From NCBI GenBank assembly GCA_017854585.1, contig JAFMHK010000005.1:72908-136907 (forward strand): a stretch of 64,000 bases of DNA. Reading direction: 5' to 3'. The notes beneath the pieces are model-generated. The model was not told the DNA's origin. It worked only from the letters and a program-made list of their open reading frames with translations, and searched no databases. Made by a program: the position numbers and the translations under genes. Positions 45,907 through 53,926 of this stretch are shown piece by piece. This DNA comes from Paracoccaceae bacterium (GTDB taxonomy: Bacteria > Pseudomonadota > Alphaproteobacteria > Rhodobacterales > Rhodobacteraceae). Position 1 is the first letter of the stretch. Each line of letters begins with the position of its first letter.

Positions 45907-46370
45907 GGTGCGATCTGGAAGATCCCCTCGATCTCCACCGCGACGCCAAGCGGCAGCGCCCCGGCACTGACCGCAGAGCGCGCGTGACGACCGGCATCAC
46001 CCAGGACTTCGACCAGAAAATCGGAACAGCCATTCACGACCTTCGGCTGATCGGTGTAATCCGGCGCGGAGTTGACAAAGCCCGTCAGCTTGACGACCCG
46101 AACCAGTTTTTCGAGGTCGCCGCCGCATGCATTGCGGACCTGTGTCAGCAGGCTGATGGCACATTGCCGGGCAGCGGCCGCGCCCTCTTCGGTGGTCATA
46201 TCAACACCAATCTTGCCGGTAATCAGCCCATCCGCGTTGGTCGAAACCTGGCCCGACACATAGACGACATCGCCCACGATCACGAAGGGCACGTAATTCG
46301 CCTGCGGTGCAGGGGCGTTCGGCAAGGTCACGCCAAGTTCGGCAAGGCGGGTTTCGATGGGTCCGGGCAT
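45903..46370 (-). CDS. RidA family protein
   Basis: A 155-aa YjgF/RidA-fold protein. It has YVPFVIVGDVVYVSGQVST, QCAISLLTQVRNACGG and HARSAVSAGALPLGVAVEIE, which keeps the arginine used by imine deaminases. The longer LAELGVTLPNAPAPQANYVPF N-terminus places it in an Rid subgroup distinct from the archetype, so deamination of reactive enamines/imines is likely but not certain. It leads a coupled run ridA-gdpD-FemAB-like-phhB. Confidence 0.9.
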   Translation of the reverse strand: MPGPIETRLAELGVTLPNAPAPQANYVPFVIVGDVVYVSGQVSTNADGLITGKIGVDMTTEEGAAAARQCAISLLTQVRNACGGDLEKLVRVVKLTGFVNSAPDYTDQPKVVNGCSDFLVEVLGDAGRHARSAVSAGALPLGVAVEIEGIFQIAP

Positions 46371-46440
46371 GGTGGCGGCCTTTGTTAAGGGAAAAGTTGG
46401 CGGCAAGCTAACGACCCACGGCCCCAAGGGGAAGAGCGGA

Positions 46441-47748
46441 TCAGCTTTCGCGGAAGGCCCGGTTGAAATATTCGGCTAGCGGTTCGAGCAGATAGGCGAG
46501 AGGGGTGCGGTCTTCGGTGCGAATGAACACCTCGACCGGCATGCCGGGCAGCAAGGTCCGGCCACCCAGCCTGTCGACCTCGCCCGTGTTCAGAACGATT
46601 TCGGCACGGTAGAAGCTGGCCCCGTTTGCCTGATCGACAAACGCATCGGCAGAGACCTGCGTCACGCGACCGGACAGGTCCGGGGTTGTCCGGCTGTCGA
46701 AGGCCGGGAAATGCAGCATCACGTCCTGCCCGACAAACACCTGATCGACGTTGATGGGCGCGATGCGCGCCCAGATCACCAATGGGCGGTCCTGCGGCAC
46801 CAGATAAAGCACCGGGTCGGCCGGGCGGATCACGGTTTGCGGGCCAAAGACGGTCAGGCCGTAAACGATACCCGAAACAGGTGCGCGCAGGTCAAGCCGG
46901 CCGATCTGTCGGGTCAGGCTGCGCACCCGTTCGGCCAGTTCCTCTTCGGCGACGCGCACCTCGCGGAGTTGGGCAATCGCATCTTCGCGGCGTTGGATCG
47001 ACAGCGACAGGATCGCGAGTTCAATCTCGGTTGTGCGGCCCTGCGCCTCGGCCGCGCTGGCCGACAATTCACCGAGCGTTCCGAGAATCTGCAAGTCCTC
47101 ACGTTGCAGGGCCAGCACGGTGTTGGCTTGGGTCAATCCACGTTCAAGCAGGCCCTGCTGTGCGACAAGTTCGGCCCTGATCAACGTCGACTGGCCGCCA
47201 AGCGCCGATTGTTGCGCGGCAATCCCTTCGATCTGGTTGGCGATCTGCCCGCTGCGGCGGGTCAATTGCTGCACCTCCTGGTTCAGCGTATCGCGGCGCG
47301 CGGCGTGCAGGTTTCGCTGGCCTGCCAGAATATCGGCCAGTTCGGGTGAGGTTTCCGCCGCGTTCAACACATCGGCGGCGAATGTGATCGTCTCCGCGCC
47401 ATCGCGCTCTGCCTCGAACCGGGCGCGGCGGGCGCGCAACTCGTTCAACTGGCCCTGTGCGACGGAAAGGGCCGATTGGGCATCCTGCGCGTCAAGCCGC
47501 ATCAAGACATCGCCTTGCGCCACCAGGCTTCCTTCTTGCACCAAGAGGTCGGCGACCAAACCACCCTCGGCGTGCTGCACCGCCTGCCGGTTGCGGTCCA
47601 CCTCGATCTGGCCGGTGGCGATGACCGCGCCCGCGATGGTGGAGGTCACCGCCCAGACACCGAAGCCCGCGATCAGGACACCCACCGCAAACATCCCAAG
47701 CACAATCGCCACGCGCGGAGACCACGCCTGTGTCTCAGGCGCGTTCAT
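46441..47748 (-). CDS. type I secretion membrane-fusion protein (HlyD/PrtE family)
   Basis: A 435-aa periplasmic adaptor with one N-terminal TM at about residues 13-36. A biotinyl-lipoyl-like half (AEGGLVADLLVQEGSLVAQGD) follows, then a long coiled coil at about 90-290. The C-terminal beta-barrel region has LRAPVSGIVYGLTVFGPQTV. It joins the inner-membrane ABC exporter to a TolC-type channel. Its ATG overlaps the ABC gene stop. No TolC or RTX substrate is visible. Confidence 0.93.
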   Translation of the reverse strand: MNAPETQAWSPRVAIVLGMFAVGVLIAGFGVWAVTSTIAGAVIATGQIEVDRNRQAVQHAEGGLVADLLVQEGSLVAQGDVLMRLDAQDAQSALSVAQGQLNELRARRARFEAERDGAETITFAADVLNAAETSPELADILAGQRNLHAARRDTLNQEVQQLTRRSGQIANQIEGIAAQQSALGGQSTLIRAELVAQQGLLERGLTQANTVLALQREDLQILGTLGELSASAAEAQGRTTEIELAILSLSIQRREDAIAQLREVRVAEEELAERVRSLTRQIGRLDLRAPVSGIVYGLTVFGPQTVIRPADPVLYLVPQDRPLVIWARIAPINVDQVFVGQDVMLHFPAFDSRTTPDLSGRVTQVSADAFVDQANGASFYRAEIVLNTGEVDRLGGRTLLPGMPVEVFIRTEDRTPLAYLLEPLAEYFNRAFRES

Positions 47749-49475
47749 GCCGCACCAACGGCGCGACCGGCGATGCGGGTGACATCATCATGATTGACGA
47801 GAACACGTTTCAGCACCTCTTGGGTGGGGCCGAACATCTTGAGCATGCCCGCCTCAAGGACCAGCACCATGTCGCATTCGAGTATGGCCGCCGGACGATG
47901 CGCCATGATCAGAACCGACTGCCCCGCGGCCTTTGCGGCCGCAATCGCGTTGTTCAGCGCGGCGGTGCCGTCGTTGTCGAGATGTGCATTCGGTTCATCC
48001 AGCACCAGAAACACCGGGGCGCCGTAGAGCGCGCGAGCCAGTCCGATACGCTGAATCTGGCCGCCGGAAAGGCGCGCGCCACCGGCGGTGACATGCGTGT
48101 CGTAGCCTTGCGGCTGACGCAGGATCATCTCGTGTGCCGCAGCTTTCCGGGCTGCGTTCACCACGGCGGCGGGATCGGGATTTTCGGCCAGACGCGCAAT
48201 GTTTTCCGCGATCGTGCCGTCAAACAGCGTCACGGTTTGGGGAAGATACCCTATCAAGCCGCCAAGCACGTCGGGGTCGTATTGATCAAGCGTGGCGGCA
48301 TCCAACCTGATTTGCCCCCCGGCGGGCGGCCAGACGCCCGTCAGTGCGCGGGCCAATGTCGATTTCCCCGCACCTGACGCCCCGATGACCGCCACCGCCT
48401 GTCCCGGTTCCACCTTGAATGACAGATTGCGGAGCGTGGCCTGCATTTCGCCTGGCGGCACCACCGACAAACGGTACACATCGATCCGCGGGCTGGGGCG
48501 CGGAAGCGGCAGCCGGGCGGGGTCTGGCCGTTCCTGCACCAACAAGGTGTTCAGTCGCGCCCAGCCTTGCCGGGCCCGTGCAATCACGGCCCATTGGCCG
48601 ATTGCCACCTCAATCGGCGCCAGCGCGCGGCCCATCAGGATTGACCCTGCAATCATCGCCCCCGCTGTCAGTTGACCCTGCAAGACCAGATACGCCCCAA
48701 GCCCCAGCATCGCCGACTGCAGCAATAGGCGCAGGGTCCGTGTCAACGTGCCGAACCCGCCCAAGCGGTCGGAGGAGCACATGGCATGCGCCAGTGCAGA
48801 GCGCCGTTGACGCCGCCAGCGGGCAAAGGCGGCGGCGTGCATGCCCAGACCGCGGATCAATTCCGCGTCGGTTTGAAGTTGCGAGGCCATTCGGTCAGCA
48901 ATCATGGTGGCCTTACCGGCGCGCGCCAACGGGTCCTGCGACATCGCCTGATTGATCAACGCGATGGCCACAAGGGTCGCACCACCCGCAAGGGCAAGCC
49001 AGCCCAACCACGGATGGAAGACAAAAACCGCTGCCAGAAACAGGGGCGTGAAGGCCAGATCGAAAAGCGCGAGGAAGACGGGAGAGGCGAGCAGCCCCTG
49101 CACGGCCTGCAAATCCTGCAATCCGGTCTGCGCGCCGCCGCGTTTGCGGGCGCGGTTCAGGGCTGCGGCAAAAACCCGGCCATCCAGCGCATCTTGCATC
49201 CGCGCGCCGACCCGCGCCGCCACGCGTCCACGGGTAAAATCCAGCACACCCATCATCAGAAACAGGAACACTGCCAACAGCGACAGGGCCAACAGCGTTT
49301 CTTCGGACCGGCTGCCGAGCACACGATCATAGACGTGCAACATATAGATCGGCCCCGTCAGCATGAGGGCATTGGTGACCAAGCTAAACAGGGCGATGGA
49401 CCACAACGGCCCCGCATTTCGACGACGCGCCGTGATCAGGTTTTCCGCCATGTCTTGGCTCAGCACAGGGGGCAT
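47745..49475 (-). CDS. type I secretion ABC transporter, permease-ATPase (PrtD family)
   Basis: A 576-aa exporter half-transporter. A six-helix membrane domain covers about residues 25-300 (LMLTGPIYMLHVYDRVLGS is typical of the PrtD/AprD family). The ATPase follows with Walker A GASGAGKST at about residue 363, signature LSGGQIQRIGLARAL, Walker B VFLVLDEPN and the H-loop MAHRP. It lacks the C39-like N-terminal domain. It would export a protein with a C-terminal signal; the substrate is not encoded nearby. It is divergent from mlaA. Confidence 0.94.
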   Translation of the reverse strand: MPPVLSQDMAENLITARRRNAGPLWSIALFSLVTNALMLTGPIYMLHVYDRVLGSRSEETLLALSLLAVFLFLMMGVLDFTRGRVAARVGARMQDALDGRVFAAALNRARKRGGAQTGLQDLQAVQGLLASPVFLALFDLAFTPLFLAAVFVFHPWLGWLALAGGATLVAIALINQAMSQDPLARAGKATMIADRMASQLQTDAELIRGLGMHAAAFARWRRQRRSALAHAMCSSDRLGGFGTLTRTLRLLLQSAMLGLGAYLVLQGQLTAGAMIAGSILMGRALAPIEVAIGQWAVIARARQGWARLNTLLVQERPDPARLPLPRPSPRIDVYRLSVVPPGEMQATLRNLSFKVEPGQAVAVIGASGAGKSTLARALTGVWPPAGGQIRLDAATLDQYDPDVLGGLIGYLPQTVTLFDGTIAENIARLAENPDPAAVVNAARKAAAHEMILRQPQGYDTHVTAGGARLSGGQIQRIGLARALYGAPVFLVLDEPNAHLDNDGTAALNNAIAAAKAAGQSVLIMAHRPAAILECDMVLVLEAGMLKMFGPTQEVLKRVLVNHDDVTRIAGRAVGAA

Positions 49476-49646
49476 CGGCGGTTTCCGTCTTTATCCAGTT
49501 GGTTTGCGGCCAATCGGGTTGACTCAGCACGAAGACTGACCCCTTAAACGGGCGTATTCTCAGGCAGCTGAATGGCTCGGCCCTTTCAAATCTGTCTGGC
49601 ATGCCTATTGTGAAGATATCGTTATTGCCGCTGCCACGGATCCATC

Positions 49647-50465
49647 ATGCCCCTTGAAGCCACTCTGAACCGGCTTGCCCTGTTGCTTTGCAGCCCGATG
49701 TTGGCGGTATTGGTGGCCTGTGGCCCAGCGGCCCTGCCACCGGGCGACACGATCGCCGATCCAAGCGAACGGCAGAACCGCGCGATCCACGAGCGCAGCG
49801 TGATGATTGACCGGGCCATTATCGGGCCTGCAGCCGATGTATACGGCAACACCATACCGCAGCCCGTGCGCAATGGCGTCCGGAACTTTGCTTCGAACCT
49901 TGGTGAACCAAGCAACGTGGTGAACAACCTGTTGCAGCTTCGTCTTGGCCAAGCCGTTGAAAACACACTGCGCTTTGCGGTGAATACCACGATCGGTCTG
50001 GGTGGCCTGCTGGATCCGGCCACGGCCATCGGCCTGCCGGAACAGGATACGGATTTCGGCGAAACGATGCATGTCTGGGGTGTTCCGGAAGGGGCATACG
50101 TCTATCTTCCGGTGATTGGCCCATCGACGTCGCGCGATACGGTGGGCATGCTGGTGGACGTTGCGATCAACCCGGTCCGCATCTTTGTGCCCACACCCGA
50201 ACGCAACTATGCCAGCGGGGCCGCTGTGCTTGGCCGTCTCAACGATCGTTACGAATTCGACAGCACGATCGACAGCCTGTATTATGACAGCGCCGATAGC
50301 TATGCACAGCTGCAGTCCTACTATCTGCAGAACCGGCGGTTCCAGTTGCGTGGCGATACGGCGTTGGAGTATTCTGACCCCTACGGGGACGAAGCCGCAG
50401 ACCCGACAGCAGTGCCTGCGGTGGACCCATATCTCGACCCCTACGAGGATCCCTATGTTCAATAA
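49647..50465 (+). CDS. mlaA: MlaA/VacJ outer-membrane lipoprotein
   Basis: A 272-aa protein with a lipobox (LVAC, acyl-acceptor Cys25) and the MlaA domain (NRAIHERSVMIDRAIIGPAA, VRNGVRNFASNLGEPSNVVN, VWGVPEGAYVYLPVIGPST). It retrieves misplaced phospholipids from the outer leaflet and passes them to MlaC. The C-terminus has an unusual repeated DPY tail (DPYLDPYEDPYVQ). Its 3' end overlaps mlaC by 11 bp. No mlaFED genes are nearby. Confidence 0.94.
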   Translation: MPLEATLNRLALLLCSPMLAVLVACGPAALPPGDTIADPSERQNRAIHERSVMIDRAIIGPAADVYGNTIPQPVRNGVRNFASNLGEPSNVVNNLLQLRLGQAVENTLRFAVNTTIGLGGLLDPATAIGLPEQDTDFGETMHVWGVPEGAYVYLPVIGPSTSRDTVGMLVDVAINPVRIFVPTPERNYASGAAVLGRLNDRYEFDSTIDSLYYDSADSYAQLQSYYLQNRRFQLRGDTALEYSDPYGDEAADPTAVPAVDPYLDPYEDPYVQ

Positions 50466-51069
50466 GCCGCAAGCATTCACGCGCCGCGCCATCCTGACGA
50501 TGGGCACCGCGATCGCCATCTTGCCGTTCTTGCCCGGCCCGGCCGCGGCACTGACGCTGGCCACGGCCCGTGGCCTGATTGATCAGGTCGTTGCCGACGT
50601 GAACCGCGTGATCAATTCCGGTCGGTCCGAGGCGCAGATGATCGAGGATTTCGAAGGCATTCTGGTGCGCTATGCCGACATGCCGACGATTGCCCAGTCG
50701 GTGCTTGGCCCACCCGCCCGCAGTGCCAGCTCCGCACAAATGGCCGCCTTCACCGAGGCGTTCCAAGGCTATCTGTCGCGCAAATACGGCCGTCGCTTCC
50801 GCGAATTCATCGGCGGGCAGATCACCGTGACAGGTGGGCAGGAAGTAAGCCGTTATTTCGAGATCTATTCGACCGTCAATCTGGCCGGTGTAGCGCCGTT
50901 CGCGGTGAACTGGCGTGTCTGGGACCGCAGTGGCCAGACCAAGTTCATCGACATGTTGATCGAAGGCGTCAGCCTCGTGATCTCGGAACGTCAGGAAGTC
51001 GGCGCCATTCTGGACCGCCGGAATGGCGACATCGGTGCGTTGATCGGCGACCTTCGCAGCGCCGGATGA
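50455..51069 (+). CDS. mlaC: MlaC-type periplasmic phospholipid carrier
   Basis: A 204-aa protein with an N-terminal signal (TRRAILTMGTAIAILPFLPG) that has the RR pair and could be Tat-directed, although Sec is possible. The MlaC/Ttg2D domain follows (LIDQVVADVNRVINSGRSEA, FQGYLSRKYGRRF). It carries lipids between MlaA and the inner-membrane MlaFEDB complex. The start lies inside the mlaA end; the frame is open upstream but only as a shadow of mlaA. Confidence 0.92.
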   Translation: MFNKPQAFTRRAILTMGTAIAILPFLPGPAAALTLATARGLIDQVVADVNRVINSGRSEAQMIEDFEGILVRYADMPTIAQSVLGPPARSASSAQMAAFTEAFQGYLSRKYGRRFREFIGGQITVTGGQEVSRYFEIYSTVNLAGVAPFAVNWRVWDRSGQTKFIDMLIEGVSLVISERQEVGAILDRRNGDIGALIGDLRSAG

Positions 51070-51077
51070 TTTGAGCC

Positions 51078-51103
51078 GCCGGGTGCGTTGCAGCACACCC
51101 GGC
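51078..51103. terminator. hairpin between convergent mlaC and PBP gene
   Basis: GCCGGGTG and CACCCGGC form an 8-bp stem with a 10-base loop in the 42-bp convergent gap. There is no T-run, so its activity as a terminator is only inferred. Confidence 0.45.
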
Positions 51104-51111
51104 CGGATGGA

Positions 51112-53301
51112 TCAGTTGTTGCGCCCCAACAGCCCGCCCAGAACTTCCATCAGGATCTGTTCGGCAAGATCGGGTTGGCGCCCATTGGTCCGCGGCGGGT
51201 TCTGAACGATCATCGGCGCGGGGCGTGCTTCCGCCAATGGATCAATCATGGGCAGGGGGCGCGGCGGCAGATCACGGTGGATCCGCTCCATCGTTTGGCG
51301 CCAGATTTCGGCGGGCAACCCACCACCCGTGACACCCGACAGGGGCTGGTTGTCGTCATACCCCATCCAGACACCTGCCACATAATCGGCGGTGAACCCC
51401 ACGAACCAAGCATCGCGCGCCGCCTGCGTGGTGCCTGTCTTGCCCGCGACAGGCCGGTCCGACAGGGCGGCGCGCGCACCGGTGCCGTTGGCGACGACCT
51501 CGGCCATCATGTAAGTCAGTTGCCGGGCGGCGTTTTCGGAAATCACACGTTCCTGTATACCGTCCATCTGTTCGAACAACGCCTCGCTATCGCCGACAAG
51601 GCGCAGCTCGGACAGACCAAAGGGCCGCACGGCGGACCCGCCGTTCAAGATACCGGCATAGGCACCCGTCATTTCGATCAGCGTGCTTTCCGATGCGCCC
51701 AGCGCCAAGGCGGGACCCGCGGCCAGATCGCTTTGGATGCCGAACTCGGACGCGACAGTGCGGACCAAATCGCGCCCGACCTCTTCCGACAGACGCACGG
51801 CGGCGGTATTGAGCGAGGCGCGAAGCGCATCGGTCAACGTCACTTCACCATAGAATTCACCACTGTAGTTGGTGGGCGAATAAGGGCCGGAGCCGGGCAC
51901 GTTGATGGTGAGGGGGCCGTCAAGGATGACGTCATCGAACCGCCAGCCAAGTTCCAGCGCCGTCGCGTAAACGAAGGGTTTGAAGGCGCTGCCGGTCTGG
52001 CGCATGGCTTGGGTGGCGCGGTTGAACAGGCCCGCGCCCTGCGTGTCGCGGCCACCGACCATGGCCCGCACCGCGCCATCCGCACTCATCACCACAATGG
52101 CGGCCTGCGCTTCGGACCCATCGCGGACCTGATTGGCAAAGACGTCTTCGAGGGCGGCCTCGGCTGCGGCCTGCATGGCGGGGTCGAACGTGGTGCGAAT
52201 GATCACATCCTCGGTGGTCTCGGATGTCAGGAACTCCGGTGCCTCGCGCATGATCCAATCGGCGAAATAGCCGCCGACATTCGCCTCGGCCGCGTCGGAC
52301 AGGATGGCGGGGTTGGCCCGCGCGGTCTCGGCCTGCGCCGCAGTCAGAAACCCCTGTTCCTGCATAAGGTTCATCACGAGGTTCGCGCGGCGTTGGGCGC
52401 GCTCCAGATTGCGGGTGGGGGCATAGTAGGAAGGAGCGACCAACAACCCGGCCAGCATGGCGGATTGCTGTGGGTTCACCTCTGCGGCGGTGATGCCGAA
52501 ATAGCGCTGCGCCGCTGCCTCGAAGCCGCGCGCACCGGCACCCAGATACGCACGGTTGAAGTAAATCGTCAGGATTTCTTCCTTGGAGTACCGGAGTTCC
52601 ATCGCCAGACTGAAGGGAATTTCCTGAATCTTTCGCCACAGGGACGTGCGGCGGCAATCAGTCTCGTAATCCGATTCCGAGTCCCAGACATCGGGGTCAT
52701 ACCCCACGCCCAGACACATCAACTTGGCCACCTGTTGGGTAATGGTCGAACCGCCGTGCCCTTCCAGCGGGCCGCGCCCCTCGCTGAGATTGATGCGGAT
52801 CGCACTGGCGATACCACGGGGGCTGACGCCCATATGACGGAAAAAGCGCCGGTCCTCGGTGGCGACGACGGCATTTACCAGATGCGGGCTGACGGTATCG
52901 GTATCGATCATTCCGCCGAACTGTTCACCGCGCCATGCGAAAACCTGACCATCGCGGTCAAGCATCGTGACGGACCCGCGCGCGCGGGCGTCGGACGCAG
53001 CCGCCACATCGGGCAACTGTTGATAATAATAAAAGGTGGCCCCCGCCAAGATCAGGGCCATGACAACGGCGCCACGCCAGATCAGGCCAAAGATGAGCCG
53101 AAAGATCATGCGGATCATCGCGGCAAACCATCCGACGATGCCGGACCTGCGCGGCTGCCTCGCCTTGCGTGCGCGACGTTGGCGTTTGGGCGCCGCCTTT
53201 GGCGTTGCGGCGCGACTACCGGCGCCGCCGCCCCGGCGTTCCGCAACAAGGGATCGCTGACCACTGCGGGGGGTGCGTGTGCCGCGACCGGATGAACTCA
53301 T
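51112..53301 (-). CDS. mrcA: class A penicillin-binding protein (PBP1A type)
   Basis: A 729-aa bifunctional peptidoglycan synthase. A basic cytoplasmic tail of about 60 residues and one TM (about 75-95) precede the GT51 domain (VVATEDRRFFRHMGVSPRG, GGSTITQQVAKLM). The transpeptidase follows with SxxK in GSAFKPF at about residue 437, SLN in ASLNTAAV, and KTGTT near 620. All catalytic motifs are intact. The start ATG before SSSGRGTRTPRS is chosen because the frame upstream lies over the divergent glnK gene. It has AGAGGC upstream. Confidence 0.95.
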   Translation of the reverse strand: MSSSGRGTRTPRSGQRSLVAERRGGGAGSRAATPKAAPKRQRRARKARQPRRSGIVGWFAAMIRMIFRLIFGLIWRGAVVMALILAGATFYYYQQLPDVAAASDARARGSVTMLDRDGQVFAWRGEQFGGMIDTDTVSPHLVNAVVATEDRRFFRHMGVSPRGIASAIRINLSEGRGPLEGHGGSTITQQVAKLMCLGVGYDPDVWDSESDYETDCRRTSLWRKIQEIPFSLAMELRYSKEEILTIYFNRAYLGAGARGFEAAAQRYFGITAAEVNPQQSAMLAGLLVAPSYYAPTRNLERAQRRANLVMNLMQEQGFLTAAQAETARANPAILSDAAEANVGGYFADWIMREAPEFLTSETTEDVIIRTTFDPAMQAAAEAALEDVFANQVRDGSEAQAAIVVMSADGAVRAMVGGRDTQGAGLFNRATQAMRQTGSAFKPFVYATALELGWRFDDVILDGPLTINVPGSGPYSPTNYSGEFYGEVTLTDALRASLNTAAVRLSEEVGRDLVRTVASEFGIQSDLAAGPALALGASESTLIEMTGAYAGILNGGSAVRPFGLSELRLVGDSEALFEQMDGIQERVISENAARQLTYMMAEVVANGTGARAALSDRPVAGKTGTTQAARDAWFVGFTADYVAGVWMGYDDNQPLSGVTGGGLPAEIWRQTMERIHRDLPPRPLPMIDPLAEARPAPMIVQNPPRTNGRQPDLAEQILMEVLGGLLGRNN

Positions 53302-53411
53302 GATGAAGCTGCCTCTTATTTTTGGCCAACATAAGCAAAACCGAGTCGATTGGGGAGAGGGCTTGCCGCAGCGCCGCATATTTGCTTTGCCTATATATTG
53401 TGCAGGGGCGG

Positions 53412-53427
53412 TTTTTTGCGCAAAAAA
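53412..53427. promoter_or_regulatory. 16-bp palindrome upstream of glnK
   Basis: TTTTTTGCGCAAAAAA is a perfect palindrome in the 249-bp divergent region between the PBP gene and glnK. It lies about 125 bp before the glnK start and is directly followed by TTTGCACC. Its position fits an upstream activator site, possibly NtrC for nitrogen control. It does not match the enteric consensus exactly, so the assignment is inferred. Confidence 0.4.
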
Positions 53428-53550
53428 TTTGCACCTTCGCTTTTGGACGTCCCTAAAACACGCACCCCGCGTTGCCCTGCCCCCCCTGCTCCCGTGATTT
53501 GTCGACGTGACGTCCCCGGGGGGACAGCAACAACCGGAAGGGTGACAGAC

Positions 53551-53889
53551 GTGAAACTCATCATCGCAGCAATCAAACCGTTCAAGCTGGAGGAAGTCCG
53601 CGAGGCGCTGACGTCCATTGGCGTGCGCGGCATGATGGTGACCGAGATCAAGGGCTTCGGCTCGCAATCCGGGCACACCGAAATCTATCGCGGCGCGGAA
53701 TACGCCGTGAACTTCGTGCCGAAAATCAAACTGGAACTGGTCGTCGCCGACGGCATGGCCGACCAGGTGGTCGAAACCATCCAGACCACGGCCAAGACCG
53801 ACAAGATCGGCGACGGCAAAATCTTCGTCCTCGACGTGAATTCCGCCGTGCGCGTGCGTACGGGCGAAACCAATGACGACGCGCTTTGA
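53551..53889 (+). CDS. glnK: PII nitrogen regulatory protein
   Basis: A 112-aa PII trimer subunit that senses 2-oxoglutarate and ATP/ADP and is uridylylated at Y51 (EIYRGAEYAVNF, seen here). It starts KLIIAAIKPFKL with a GTG start after GGAAGGGTGACAGAC. The family N-terminus and length support this start although the frame is open upstream. It is called glnK because amtB follows by 37 bp. It would block the ammonium channel when nitrogen is plentiful. Confidence 0.95.
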   Translation: MKLIIAAIKPFKLEEVREALTSIGVRGMMVTEIKGFGSQSGHTEIYRGAEYAVNFVPKIKLELVVADGMADQVVETIQTTAKTDKIGDGKIFVLDVNSAVRVRTGETNDDAL

Positions 53890-53926
53890 TCAGCGCCGAT
53901 CGTTCGACAACAAGGGTATGACACAC

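Noticed and set aside
46711-47349. Antisense ORF in the HlyD gene, considered as a possible secreted substrate
   Set aside because: It is antisense to the adaptor, with no Gly/Asp nonapeptide repeats or C-terminal secretion signal.
51088-53295. A 735-codon plus-strand ORF
   Set aside because: It covers the class A PBP gene in reverse. The minus strand shows complete GT51 and transpeptidase motifs.
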